From CAXBNV01 sp963977185 (GTDB lineage: Bacteria; Pseudomonadota; Gammaproteobacteria; JAGOUU01), in NCBI GenBank assembly GCA_963977185.1, contig CAXBNV010000020.1, forward strand, positions 1-26,697: a stretch of 26,697 nt of DNA, in the 5' to 3' direction. Position 1 is the stretch's first letter; each line of letters starts with the position of its first letter. The position numbers and the translations under genes are program-made. The notes beneath the pieces are model-generated. The model ran no database searches. It had not been told where the DNA came from and was given only the letters and a program-made list of their open reading frames with translations. This document shows, in pieces, positions 7,919-16,514 of the stretch.

Positions 7919-9358
7919 CTACCCTATTGCACCTTCAAGACTCACTTCCATCAAACTTTTTGCTTCAACTGCAAACTCCATTGGCAGCTCTTTAAATACT
8001 TCTTTACAAAAACCGTTAACAATCATGCAAATACTATCTTCTTCTGAAAGCCCTCTTGACTTACAGTAAAATAACTGTTCATCTGAAATCTTTGTAGTAG
8101 TTGCTTCATGCTCAATTTGAGCTTTTGAATTTTTTGATTCTATATAAGGAAAAGTATGAGCGGATGCTTTGTCCCCAATGATTAAAGAATCACATTGCGT
8201 GAAATTTCTTGCACCTTTTGCATTTTTTCCAACATGCACTAAACCTCTATAAGCATTTGAGCTATGTCCTGCTGAAATACCTTTAGATATAATAGTACTT
8301 CTAGTATTTTTACCTAAATGCACCATTTTAGTTCCAGTGTCCGCTTGTTGTTTATTCCTGGTTAATGCGACAGAATAAAATTCACCTTGAGAATTATCGC
8401 CTCTTAATATACAACTTGGATACTTCCAAGTTAAAGCAGATCCTGTTTCTATTTGTGTCCAAGTAATTTTAGAATTATCGCCAACACAATCACCTCGTTT
8501 AGTCACAAAATTATATATTCCGCCTTTACCATCTTTATCTCCTGGATACCAATTTTGCACAGTAGAATATTTAATCTCAGCATTTTTTAAAGCAACAAGC
8601 TCAACGACAGCTGCATGTAATTGATTATCATCTCTTTGAGGAGCTGTACAACCTTCTAAATAACTTACATGACTGCCCTCTTCAGCAATTATCAAAGTTC
8701 TCTCAAATTGCCCAGTATTTGCAGCATTAATTCTAAAGTAAGTCGAAAGTTCCATTGGGCAACGAGTATTTTTAGGTATATATACAAAAGAACCATCTGA
8801 AAATACCGCAGCATTTAAACTTGCAAAATAATTATCTGTGTATGGCACAACAGAACCTAAATATTGCTGTACTAAATCAGGGTAATCTTGCAACGCCTCA
8901 GATATAGAACAAAATATAATACCTTTTTTGGAAAGCTCATCTTTAAAAGTAGTCGCAATAGATACACTATCAAAAACTACATCTACCGCAACAACACCAG
9001 CTAATCTTTTTTGCTCCCTTAAAGGGATGCCTAGCTTTTCATAAGTGCGCAATAATTCAGGATCAACCTCATCTAAACTTTTAGGACCATCTTCTTGAGA
9101 TTTTGGGGCTGAATAATAACTAATAGAATTATAATCAATAGACTTATAGCCTATTTCAGCCCAATCAGGCTCTTTTAAAGTAAGCCAATGTTTATAGGCT
9201 TTAAGACGCCACTCAAGCATAAATTTCGGCTCTTTTTTTATAGCCGATATTTGCCTTATAACATCCTCATTTAAGCCTGGAGGCAATGTTCTGGCTTCTA
9301 TGTTACTAGTAAAGCCATGTTTATATTCAGTTTGTTTAATTAATTTATCTACACTCAT
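7919..9358 (-). CDS. sufB: Fe-S scaffold subunit SufB
   Basis: This is the main scaffold subunit of SufBC2D. The 479-residue protein shows the characteristic N-terminal helical part (for example FMLEWRLKAYKHW, 47-59) and a long beta-helix. Cys237 (EGCTAP) and Cys389 (FTQCDS, the position equivalent to the cluster-related Cys405 of E. coli) are kept, as is HTFPYIESKN (401-410). It is the first structural gene after the regulator, 12 bases downstream of it. The start at 9358 gives the expected SufB N-terminus; only a weak purine-rich stretch precedes it. Confidence 0.97.
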   Translation of the reverse strand: MSVDKLIKQTEYKHGFTSNIEARTLPPGLNEDVIRQISAIKKEPKFMLEWRLKAYKHWLTLKEPDWAEIGYKSIDYNSISYYSAPKSQEDGPKSLDEVDPELLRTYEKLGIPLREQKRLAGVVAVDVVFDSVSIATTFKDELSKKGIIFCSISEALQDYPDLVQQYLGSVVPYTDNYFASLNAAVFSDGSFVYIPKNTRCPMELSTYFRINAANTGQFERTLIIAEEGSHVSYLEGCTAPQRDDNQLHAAVVELVALKNAEIKYSTVQNWYPGDKDGKGGIYNFVTKRGDCVGDNSKITWTQIETGSALTWKYPSCILRGDNSQGEFYSVALTRNKQQADTGTKMVHLGKNTRSTIISKGISAGHSSNAYRGLVHVGKNAKGARNFTQCDSLIIGDKASAHTFPYIESKNSKAQIEHEATTTKISDEQLFYCKSRGLSEEDSICMIVNGFCKEVFKELPMEFAVEAKSLMEVSLEGAIG

Positions 9359-9370
9359 AAATATTCTACT

Positions 9371-9835
9371 TTATACTGGTACTTCTTGTTTTAATCTATC
9401 AGAAACTATTTCATAAAATCCTGATTTTGAATTAATATTTATTATATCCTCTAATGAAATAGCCCCTAAGATATCTTTAAATAAATCCGATAAAATCTGC
9501 CATTTATTAACTAAAGGACATATACTAAGGTTTTTACAATCTTCTTTATTTTCAATGCTACAATCAGTTAGACCATACTTACCATCAATAGCATAAGATA
9601 CATCTAACATGCTTATATCAGCCGCTCTCTTAATTAAAGTATAACCACCTTCTATCCCTCTAAAAGAGGTTAATATATTCGCTTTTGCAAGTAACTTCAA
9701 GAGCTTACTTACGGTTGGTGTATTAAGTTTAATTTCTTCTGATAATGTTGCAGCACTATATTTGTTTTTTTTATTGATAACTATGTGACGCAATATTATA
9801 ATAGCGTAATCAGTTAGTTTTGATATTTTAAGCAA
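9371..9835 (-). CDS. Rrf2-family SUF operon regulator (TTG start)
   Basis: This 154-residue Rrf2/IscR-type winged-helix regulator is the type found at the head of SUF operons in Xanthomonas-like and other gammaproteobacteria. The N-terminus MLKISKLTDYAI carries the typical Rrf2 start, and the helix-turn-helix covers about 25-62. Three cysteines, Cys92, Cys100 and Cys106, sit where IscR holds its [2Fe-2S] cluster, so it should sense cluster supply. No ATG fits; the first codon TTG at 9835-9833 is set by the conserved N-terminus and is preceded by a short AGG. It heads a seven-gene operon, with a palindromic operator candidate just upstream, so autoregulation is likely (inference). Confidence 0.92.
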   Translation of the reverse strand: MLKISKLTDYAIIILRHIVINKKNKYSAATLSEEIKLNTPTVSKLLKLLAKANILTSFRGIEGGYTLIKRAADISMLDVSYAIDGKYGLTDCSIENKEDCKNLSICPLVNKWQILSDLFKDILGAISLEDIININSKSGFYEIVSDRLKQEVPV

Positions 9836-9882
9836 AATTACAGCCTGGAAAAATCAATAAATTTTTAATTTGTTATTCCTAT

Positions 9883-9911
9883 ATAATAGCACAAAAACAG
9901 TCCTAATTAGA
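9883..9911 (-). promoter_or_regulatory. Promoter candidate of the SUF operon
   Basis: On the minus strand TATTAT (9888-9883; five of six matches) is preceded by GTGC with an upstream TG. The -35 position (9911-9906 for a 17-base spacer) is poor, as expected for a regulated promoter, and coincides with the palindrome at 9900-9913. The predicted start of transcription is about 40 bases before the TTG. Confidence 0.5.
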
Positions 9912-9913
9912 AC
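9900..9913. promoter_or_regulatory. Palindromic operator candidate for the SUF regulator
   Basis: GTCCTAATTAGAAC is a 14-bp palindrome with a single mismatched pair; weaker symmetry continues outward. It overlaps the predicted -35 element of the SUF operon. A dimeric Rrf2 protein bound here would block RNA polymerase. This placement next to the regulator gene is the main evidence; the sequence is not an obvious E. coli IscR type 1 or type 2 site. Confidence 0.5.
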
Positions 9914-10109
9914 ACTTTTTGATTATTTTTACAAGGTATTTTAAACAATTACTTCAACTTTAATCTTTATCAATTATAATGATCTTCTTAAATTTCAACT
10001 AGTTCTCTTTTTAATTCAATAATTTTAGCTGCTTAGATAATAAATTTAATTATTAATTTTTTATTCTGATTTGGGTAAATATATTTGCTATTTCTAATAT
10101 CCAAAAATC

Positions 10110-10138
10110 TTGATATGATAGTTTTTTAAATTTATCTT
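10110..10138 (+). promoter_or_regulatory. Promoter candidate of the Bax-like gene
   Basis: TTGATA at 10110-10115 and TATCTT at 10133-10138 are separated by 17 bases. The start codon lies only 15 bases after the -10, so the mRNA would have a very short leader, in keeping with the missing Shine-Dalgarno. Confidence 0.4.
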
Positions 10139-10153
10139 ATAAAAAATTATACT

Positions 10154-10882
10154 ATGATTACAAAAATATATCTTTCTCTAATATTTTTTATTTTTTCACC
10201 TATAATATCTGCTACTCCTCCAGATTTTGCAGAAATAAAAAATATCAAACAAAAAAAAGAAGCTTTTTTTAATTATTTAAAACCAATAGCACAAAAAGTT
10301 AATCAAAAAGTTATAGATACTAGAGCCAAAGTAACTAATTTATTAAGTAAAACAAGCATATCTATAAACGAGCAAAATTGGCTTAATAAAATAGCTGAAA
10401 AATATGACGTTAAAAACTGGGATTACAAGTCTATACAAAAGAAACATGAACTTACAACTAAAGTAGATGTAATACCTATGCCTATATTATTAGCTCAAGC
10501 AGCGAATGAGTCAGCATGGGGTACATCAAGATTTGCAAGACAGGGTAATAATTTTTTTGGTCAATGGTGCTTTACTAAAAACTGCGGCATTATTCCAAAT
10601 CAAAGACCAAAAAACACAACATATTCAGTGAGAAAATTTGATAGTGTGGAAAAATCTGTTGAATCTTATATCCATAATTTAAATACTAACTTAGGTTATC
10701 AGTATTTTCGTGAGCTTAGAGCAAATCTTAGGGAGAAAAAACAGCCCTTAAATAGCATTTATTTGACTCAAGGTTTAATAAAATATTCGACAAAAAAAGA
10801 AGCATATATTGCTGAACTTAACCAAATGATTAAACATAATAATTTAAACAGATATAAAGTAAATTATGATAATGCTGGGTAG
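10154..10882 (+). CDS. Secreted Bax-family N-acetylglucosaminidase
   Basis: This 242-residue protein has an N-terminal signal peptide (about 1-20, hydrophobic ILYLS-type core then ISA-T) and a glucosaminidase domain (about 105-225) as in E. coli Bax. The substrate region AQAANESAWGTSRFA holds the likely catalytic Glu119, and GNNFFGQWCF followed by NCG (131-145) is the Bax signature with a probable disulfide, Cys139-Cys144. It should act in the periplasm on peptidoglycan glycan strands. It stands alone between a divergent SUF operon and a convergent lipase, ending at a strong hairpin. There is no Shine-Dalgarno. The family assignment is firm; the exact cleavage specificity is not shown by sequence. 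Confidence 0.9.
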   Translation: MITKIYLSLIFFIFSPIISATPPDFAEIKNIKQKKEAFFNYLKPIAQKVNQKVIDTRAKVTNLLSKTSISINEQNWLNKIAEKYDVKNWDYKSIQKKHELTTKVDVIPMPILLAQAANESAWGTSRFARQGNNFFGQWCFTKNCGIIPNQRPKNTTYSVRKFDSVEKSVESYIHNLNTNLGYQYFRELRANLREKKQPLNSIYLTQGLIKYSTKKEAYIAELNQMIKHNNLNRYKVNYDNAG

Positions 10883-10911
10883 TAATAAAAATTAAAAATA
10901 TTAATATAATT

Positions 10912-10946
10912 TACTATCCATATAATAATATTTTATATGGATAGTA
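10912..10946. terminator. Bidirectional terminator hairpin between convergent genes
   Basis: A perfect 14-bp stem, TACTATCCATATAA (10912-10925) with its complement at 10933-10946, encloses a 7-base loop. It lies between the stops of the Bax-like gene (10882) and the lipase (10959). Flanks are A/T-rich, but neither side has a long T run directly at the stem, so it may also serve as an mRNA 3' end stabiliser. Confidence 0.65.
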
Positions 10947-10958
10947 TAATTAAGGCAG

Positions 10959-12443
10959 CTATTTTCGAACACTATTAACGATAATATACTCAGGATTTAA
11001 AAACCCAAGTCCTAATGGCTCAGAATCGGCAATCATAAGTTTTTTATTAAAATCTTCTATAGCCTGCATATTACGATAAGATATTTCATCTACATTAGCT
11101 ACTAAAGACGCACGCTGCATCTTTGTATTTGGTTTAAAGCCTTTTCTCAGCATAACTTTATAAATTTCTTTAGCTAATACTGCATGTGTATGGCTTGTTG
11201 GATGTAAACCATCCCAAAAAACATATTCATAAGGGTTTGAGCATACTTTTCTTGAAAAATCATTAACTTCATTAGGATTACATCTTCCAATATTATTTTT
11301 AAAGCCCAAGCTCTTATAATTTATAATTGCATAATCTAGTAAAGAATATATATCGTAACTCACAAAAGTAACATCTGGATATTCTTCTTCTAATTTTGAT
11401 ATAAGCTTCACAAGGCTTTTATTATATGTAGATGCCAATGTTGTTAACATATGAGAATAATCCTCATTATTATTGTGAACATCAACTTCATGAGCAATTG
11501 GGCTTATTGCAAAATTAGGTAAGTTCGGTAATAAAAAGTTTTTTGCTCCATTTTTAATTAATAATTTTAATTGTGCTTCAACTGTATTACTGGCATTAGC
11601 AACAGCTTCATCCACTGATCCTGATACGCCGTATACAAAGTCATTAGAGCCAATCCATACCACATATAATGCACTTGAATCAGCCGTTGGATTCCAAGTT
11701 AAATACTGGCCTATCTGTTTTTCTAAACCATATACTGGACGCCACGTTTGATTAATAGAAGCTCCGCCATAAGCATAATTGCTAATTAAAAATCTTGGTA
11801 TGTTAAAATGTTTAGAAAAATGTTCAACCCAAATTTCTCCATCACTAAAGTGACCATTAAAGTATGGTGGAGATTTTGGCAATGCTCCATTATGAGAACG
11901 ATATAAATTTCCCATATCAGATAAACTATCACCAAAAACTATAATGCGGCTTAAATGCTTATCTTTACTAATTTTATATGTAACTTTATAATTACTATCT
12001 TCCATAATATAACTTGGACTAACAATAAGGTTTTCACTCGTATTATCTTCTTGGTTAATATTAGCGTGTAATGTGCATTTTGAACCATTAAAGTTCGGAG
12101 AGGCAAAATAACTACCTATACCTGAATGTAATATACATGATCCAATAGGGCTATTGCCATTTTGTTCATATATATCAAATTGCATCTCTTGGCTTAAATT
12201 ACCATAATAATTTGTTGTAACACTGTAAATCTTATCTGAAAAATTTGAAGGTAATTCTTTTTTATAAATTTCTGTAACTTTCCCAGCTTCATCTTTGACG
12301 TTCCTGAGATTTCTTAATACATAGTTTGTATCATTGTTAACATATGAATCCCAATAACCCATAAGCATCGCGCCATCGGCATGACTTGTTGCGGCAGCAA
12401 AACTTGCAATACCCAAAAGTATATATTTAATTCCTTTAATCAC
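10959..12443 (-). CDS. Secreted GDSL lipase / lysophospholipase-acyltransferase
   Basis: This 494-residue protein has a signal peptide (about 1-22), an N-terminal ~160-residue domain with Cys103 and Cys123, and a C-terminal SGNH/GDSL hydrolase domain. The catalytic blocks are complete: FGDSLSD (Ser173), YAYGGAS (Gly226/Gly227), WIGSNDF (Asn267) and DGLHPT (Asp411, His414). This order matches secreted phospholipase A/acyltransferases such as Legionella PlaA/PlaC and Vibrio thermolabile haemolysin. Cys388 and Cys401 could form a loop like the activation loop of PlaA/PlaC (inference). The start is GTG with GAGG 11 bases upstream (12458-12455). It would act on phospholipids outside the cell or in a host vacuole. 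Confidence 0.88.
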   Translation of the reverse strand: MIKGIKYILLGIASFAAATSHADGAMLMGYWDSYVNNDTNYVLRNLRNVKDEAGKVTEIYKKELPSNFSDKIYSVTTNYYGNLSQEMQFDIYEQNGNSPIGSCILHSGIGSYFASPNFNGSKCTLHANINQEDNTSENLIVSPSYIMEDSNYKVTYKISKDKHLSRIIVFGDSLSDMGNLYRSHNGALPKSPPYFNGHFSDGEIWVEHFSKHFNIPRFLISNYAYGGASINQTWRPVYGLEKQIGQYLTWNPTADSSALYVVWIGSNDFVYGVSGSVDEAVANASNTVEAQLKLLIKNGAKNFLLPNLPNFAISPIAHEVDVHNNNEDYSHMLTTLASTYNKSLVKLISKLEEEYPDVTFVSYDIYSLLDYAIINYKSLGFKNNIGRCNPNEVNDFSRKVCSNPYEYVFWDGLHPTSHTHAVLAKEIYKVMLRKGFKPNTKMQRASLVANVDEISYRNMQAIEDFNKKLMIADSEPLGLGFLNPEYIIVNSVRK

Positions 12444-12467
12444 GTAATTAAATGCCTCTTTTTAATA

Positions 12468-12495
12468 AATATACCATAGAGTAAGAAACTTTTAA
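12468..12495 (-). promoter_or_regulatory. Promoter candidate of the GDSL lipase gene
   Basis: On the minus strand TTAAAA (12495-12490) and TATATT (12473-12468) are 16 bases apart, and TGG directly precedes the -10, forming an extended -10. It would give a leader of about 20 bases including the GAGG ribosome-binding site. Confidence 0.45.
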
Positions 12496-12711
12496 CTTTT
12501 TTGCAACTGTTTTTAATTAGCCTTAATATTTTATTATTTAAATTCAATGAGTTACCATTTAATTTAGTTGATGGGCTTTTTGATTTTTAGTTATTTTATT
12601 TGATTATGAGTAAATCTTAAACAACTATTTTTTTTAATTAGATAATATTATATACTAGCTTATTTAAAACCAGTAAAATAAATTTATTTTCACATAATAA
12701 TTTTAAAGTTT

Positions 12712-13185
12712 ATGTTAAAGTCACCAGAAATACAATTTGTCATAACACAAGATGATAATCTAACAAAAATAAGCGAATTAATTAACTTTTATTATAAAAA
12801 TAAAAATAAGATTATAGTCTTATTTAATTCTCAAAAAGAATGTGAGTTACTCGATGAATCTTTATGGAGCTATGATAACATTAGTTTTATACCTCATAAT
12901 ATATATAGCAGCAACAATATGTCGTTATCACCAGTTTTAATTGCTAATAAAAGTTTAATTCCTCAAATAACAAAATATAATATGCTAATTAATTTTAGTG
13001 ACATTGTGCTGAGTCAATATAGCAGCATTGATAAAATTATAGAAATAGTCATGCCAGATACTGAAAAAAAGGCTATATCTCGCAGTCATTATAAATTTTA
13101 CAAGATGAATGGCATAGAAGTTACTACGCATAATTTAGAAGAAATAATAGAAATAAAAAAAGTTGAAGAATATGAACCAAATTAA
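12712..13185 (+). CDS. holC: DNA polymerase III chi subunit HolC
   Basis: HolC links the clamp loader of the replicative polymerase to single-strand DNA-binding protein. The 157 residues (E. coli 147) show the family outline: an N-terminal strand-helix unit, ELLDESLWSYD and SFIPHNIY (about 46-64), PVLIANKS (73-80) and a C-terminal RSHYKFYKMNG segment. Sequence similarity is modest, but its place directly upstream of valS, as in E. coli and most gammaproteobacteria, makes the call strong. The last codons overlap the start of valS. No Shine-Dalgarno is evident. Confidence 0.88.
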   Translation: MLKSPEIQFVITQDDNLTKISELINFYYKNKNKIIVLFNSQKECELLDESLWSYDNISFIPHNIYSSNNMSLSPVLIANKSLIPQITKYNMLINFSDIVLSQYSSIDKIIEIVMPDTEKKAISRSHYKFYKMNGIEVTTHNLEEIIEIKKVEEYEPN

Positions 13186-16048
13186 TTTAGATAAAATTTA
13201 CACTCCTAATAATATAGAAAAAAAATGGTATTCTTTTTGGAATGCAAATAAATATTTTTCTCCTAAAAGTTATGATAAAAACCAAAATAATTCCTATTCT
13301 ATAGTAATACCTCCACCAAATGTTACTGGTGTTTTACATATGGGACATGCTTTTCAATATACTCTTATGGATATATTGATAAGATATAACCGAATGCACG
13401 GTAAAAATACTTTATGGCAAATGGGAACTGATCATGCTGGAATTGCAACACAAATGGTCGTTGAAAGACAATTAGAAAAACAAAATATAACAAAACATGA
13501 TTTAGGTAGAGATAAATTTGTTGAAAAAATTTGGGAATGGAAAGAAAAATCTCAAAGTACAATTAAAAATCAAATAAAAAGACTAGGAGCCTCTGTTGAT
13601 TGGGACTCAGAAAGATTCACTATGGATGAGGGATTATCAACAGCAGTAACAAAAGTTTTTGTTCAACTTCATAGAGAAAAATTAATTTATCATGGCCAAA
13701 AATTAGTAAACTGGGATCCTATTTTAAAAACAGCTGTATCTGATTTAGAAGTGATTAATGAACCAATAAAAGGAAGTCTATGGCATATTAATTACCCTAT
13801 TGAGACTTTAGAAAATAATGATAAATTAGAAGATATTCAATTTTTAACCATTGCTACAACAAGACCTGAAACCATGCTTGGTGATTCAGCTATTGCAGTA
13901 AATCCTAAAGATGAAAGATATCAAAAATTTATTGGTAAAAATATTATTTTACCATTAACAAATAGAAAAATTCCTATAATAGCAGATGAATATGTTGATA
14001 TAGAATTTGGATCTGGCGTTGTAAAAATAACACCAGCCCATGACTTTAATGATTTTGAAGTTGGAGCAAGACATAACTTACCATTAATAAATATTTTAAC
14101 TCCTGATGCTAAAATAGTTAATAATGTAAAAGATATTCCAGAAAAATATCATAACCTTGATAGATTTGATGCAAGAAAACAAATATTAAAAGATCTAGAA
14201 GAATTAAATCTTTTAAACAAAACAGAAAAACATGATTTAAAAGTACCTAAATGTGATAGAACTAACGCAATAATAGAGCCTTACTTAACCAAGCAATGGT
14301 TTATGAAAACTAATGAGATTGCAAAATCTGCGCTAGATGTTGTACAAAATAACAATATAAAGTTTACTCCACATAACTGGGTTAATACTTATTATTCTTG
14401 GTTAAATGATATACAGGACTGGTGTATCAGCAGGCAACTATGGTGGGGTCATAGAATTCCAGCTTGGTATGAAAAAAATAATAAAGGTAGTCAGCAAGAA
14501 AAAGTATATGTTGGCTATAATGAGCAAGAAGTAAGAGATTATTATAATCTAGATAATAAAATAGAATTAATTCAAGATGCTGATGTTCTTGATACTTGGT
14601 TTTCATCAGCTTTATGGCCTTTTTCAACTATGGGTTGGCCTGAAAATACTGATAAGATGCAAACTTTTTATCCAACAAATGCTTTAGTAACAGGATTTGA
14701 TATTATATTTTTCTGGGTTGCCAGAATGATTATGATGGGACTTAAGTTTACTAATACAATTCCTTTTAAAGATGTATACATTCATGGTTTAATAAGGGAT
14801 TCACATGGCAATAAAATGTCTAAATCAAAAGGCAATGTATTAGACCCACTAGATCTAGTAGATGGAATATCTTTAGAAGATTTAATATCTAAAAGAACTG
14901 AAAGCATGATGCAACCTGCCCTTGCAGAGAAAATCAAAAAACAAACTAAACAAGAATATCCAGAAGGAATCCCATCATTTGGTACCGATGCATTAAGATT
15001 CACATATTGCGCTCTTGCTTCAACAGGAAGAGACATTAATTTTGATCTGCATAGAGTAACAGGTTATCGTAATTTCTGTAATAAACTTTGGAATGCAGCA
15101 AGATTTGTCTTTATGAATACAGAAAACTATTCTAAAGAAAATTTAAAAGACTTAATACATAATTATAACTCAAATACACTTACTTTAACTAATAATACAG
15201 ATAAAGCTATATATAGCTTGCTGCAAAATACTATTAAACAATCAAATGAACACATTAAAAATTATAGATTTGATTTACTAGCTCAATGTTTATATGAATT
15301 TACCTGGCATGAATATTGCGACTGGTACTTAGAAATAGCAAAAACAGAATTAAATAATTCAAACACTACTAGTAATAGAAAAGCTGAAATAGCTTTTAAC
15401 TTATTAAATATATTAAATTATATACTAAAATTATTACATCCTATTATTCCATTTATTACTGAAGAAATATGGCAAAATGTAAAATATAAATTAAATATTA
15501 ACTTTGATTCTATAATGGTTTCTGATTATCCTATATACAATTCTAATTTATATAATAAAGATGCTATAAGTAATTATGATATTTTAAAAGATATCATTAC
15601 TGCCATTAGAAATATTCGTTCAGAAATGAACGTTGCTAATAATAAAAATATTGATTTATATATTAAAAATCTTTCTGATGTTCAAGATAATAATTTATTA
15701 AACAATTTTATAATCTATATATCTTCTTTAGGAAAAGTTAATAATATTAATTATATTAACCAAAATGATCAAATTCCTGAAAAATGCTCAACTAAAATAG
15801 TCCATAATTACGAGCTTTACATTCCCTTAGCTGACTTAATAGATGTAACTCAAGAAAGTATTAGAGTTAATAAGGAAATTATTAAAATAACTAAAGACAT
15901 CGAGTTTTTAAATAAGAAATTAGAAAATCCTGATTTTTTAAAAAAAGCTCCAAAAGAATTAGTTGATAAACAATTAGATAAAAAGTTAGAGTTGCAAAAA
16001 AACTTAGAAAAATTAAATAACCATCTTGAAAATATTAAAAATTTATAA
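13172..16048 (+). CDS. valS: Valyl-tRNA synthetase
   Basis: This class I synthetase charges tRNA-Val. Counting from the ATG at 13172 it has 958 residues (E. coli 951). Landmarks are PPPNVTGVLHMGH with the HIGH-type HMGH (56-59), TTRPETMLGD in the editing domain, KMSKS (548-552) and a C-terminal Lys/Glu/Asn-rich coiled coil that grips the tRNA. An in-frame TTG at 13163 would add three residues; the ATG is preferred because its N-terminus matches the family and TTG is rarer. It overlaps holC by 14 bases and is followed after 5 bases by ruvX, so the three genes are an operon. Confidence 0.97.
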   Translation: MNQINLDKIYTPNNIEKKWYSFWNANKYFSPKSYDKNQNNSYSIVIPPPNVTGVLHMGHAFQYTLMDILIRYNRMHGKNTLWQMGTDHAGIATQMVVERQLEKQNITKHDLGRDKFVEKIWEWKEKSQSTIKNQIKRLGASVDWDSERFTMDEGLSTAVTKVFVQLHREKLIYHGQKLVNWDPILKTAVSDLEVINEPIKGSLWHINYPIETLENNDKLEDIQFLTIATTRPETMLGDSAIAVNPKDERYQKFIGKNIILPLTNRKIPIIADEYVDIEFGSGVVKITPAHDFNDFEVGARHNLPLINILTPDAKIVNNVKDIPEKYHNLDRFDARKQILKDLEELNLLNKTEKHDLKVPKCDRTNAIIEPYLTKQWFMKTNEIAKSALDVVQNNNIKFTPHNWVNTYYSWLNDIQDWCISRQLWWGHRIPAWYEKNNKGSQQEKVYVGYNEQEVRDYYNLDNKIELIQDADVLDTWFSSALWPFSTMGWPENTDKMQTFYPTNALVTGFDIIFFWVARMIMMGLKFTNTIPFKDVYIHGLIRDSHGNKMSKSKGNVLDPLDLVDGISLEDLISKRTESMMQPALAEKIKKQTKQEYPEGIPSFGTDALRFTYCALASTGRDINFDLHRVTGYRNFCNKLWNAARFVFMNTENYSKENLKDLIHNYNSNTLTLTNNTDKAIYSLLQNTIKQSNEHIKNYRFDLLAQCLYEFTWHEYCDWYLEIAKTELNNSNTTSNRKAEIAFNLLNILNYILKLLHPIIPFITEEIWQNVKYKLNINFDSIMVSDYPIYNSNLYNKDAISNYDILKDIITAIRNIRSEMNVANNKNIDLYIKNLSDVQDNNLLNNFIIYISSLGKVNNINYINQNDQIPEKCSTKIVHNYELYIPLADLIDVTQESIRVNKEIIKITKDIEFLNKKLENPDFLKKAPKELVDKQLDKKLELQKNLEKLNNHLENIKNL

Positions 16049-16053
16049 TTTAT

Positions 16054-16473
16054 ATGTCTAATATATTAGGTTTTGATTTCGGTATAAATAAAATTGGTCT
16101 TGCTATTGGTAATACAATAACGTGCAACGCTAATCCATTAGGAATTATTAGATCCAGAAACTCAAAACCTAACTGGGATGAAATCACTAAAGTTATTGAA
16201 GAGTGGGGCCCCTCATTATTTATAGTAGGCCAGCCCATTGTTGATAATAACAATGATATAATCATTAAAAAAGCTAAATTATTTGCAGACGAATTATCTG
16301 AAAAATATAATATAAAATATGAGTTGGTAGATGAAAGCTATAGTAGCATTGAAGCTTATAGCCAATATAAAAACTTAAGACAACATGGATATAAGAAATT
16401 AAATAATATTGATCACCTGGCAGCTAAAATCATATTAGAAAGATGGTTAATTAGTCACAAAAAAAGCCTATAA
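16054..16473 (+). CDS. ruvX: Putative Holliday junction resolvase / pre-16S rRNA nuclease RuvX (YqgF)
   Basis: The 139-residue protein has the YqgF RNase-H-like fold. The three acidic catalytic residues expected are seen: Asp8 in GFDFG, Glu94 in LVDESYSS, and Asp120 in NIDHLAAKIILERWL; FIVGQP (57-61) is the central strand motif. E. coli YqgF processes the 5' end of 16S rRNA; a Holliday-junction role is the older annotation. The GQP and DESYSS segments are slightly divergent from the common GLP and DER-TT forms. It is the last gene of the holC-valS-ruvX operon. Confidence 0.92.
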   Translation: MSNILGFDFGINKIGLAIGNTITCNANPLGIIRSRNSKPNWDEITKVIEEWGPSLFIVGQPIVDNNNDIIIKKAKLFADELSEKYNIKYELVDESYSSIEAYSQYKNLRQHGYKKLNNIDHLAAKIILERWLISHKKSL

Positions 16474-16514
16474 AATAATGAGCAATATATTTTTTCTCTG
16501 CAAATTATAACCTG

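Larger units (their letters stand above)
9836..10153. other. Divergent intergenic region between SUF regulator and Bax-like gene
   Basis: These 318 bases hold the SUF promoter and operator near one end (9883-9913) and the predicted promoter of the glucosaminidase gene near the other (10110-10138). The stretch from about 9920 to 10105 is A/T-rich with no frame or structure I can support. Confidence 0.6.

Noticed and set aside
13163..13171. TTG start for valS three codons upstream
   Set aside because: The ATG at 13172 gives the normal family N-terminus, and the TTG would only lengthen the overlap with holC.
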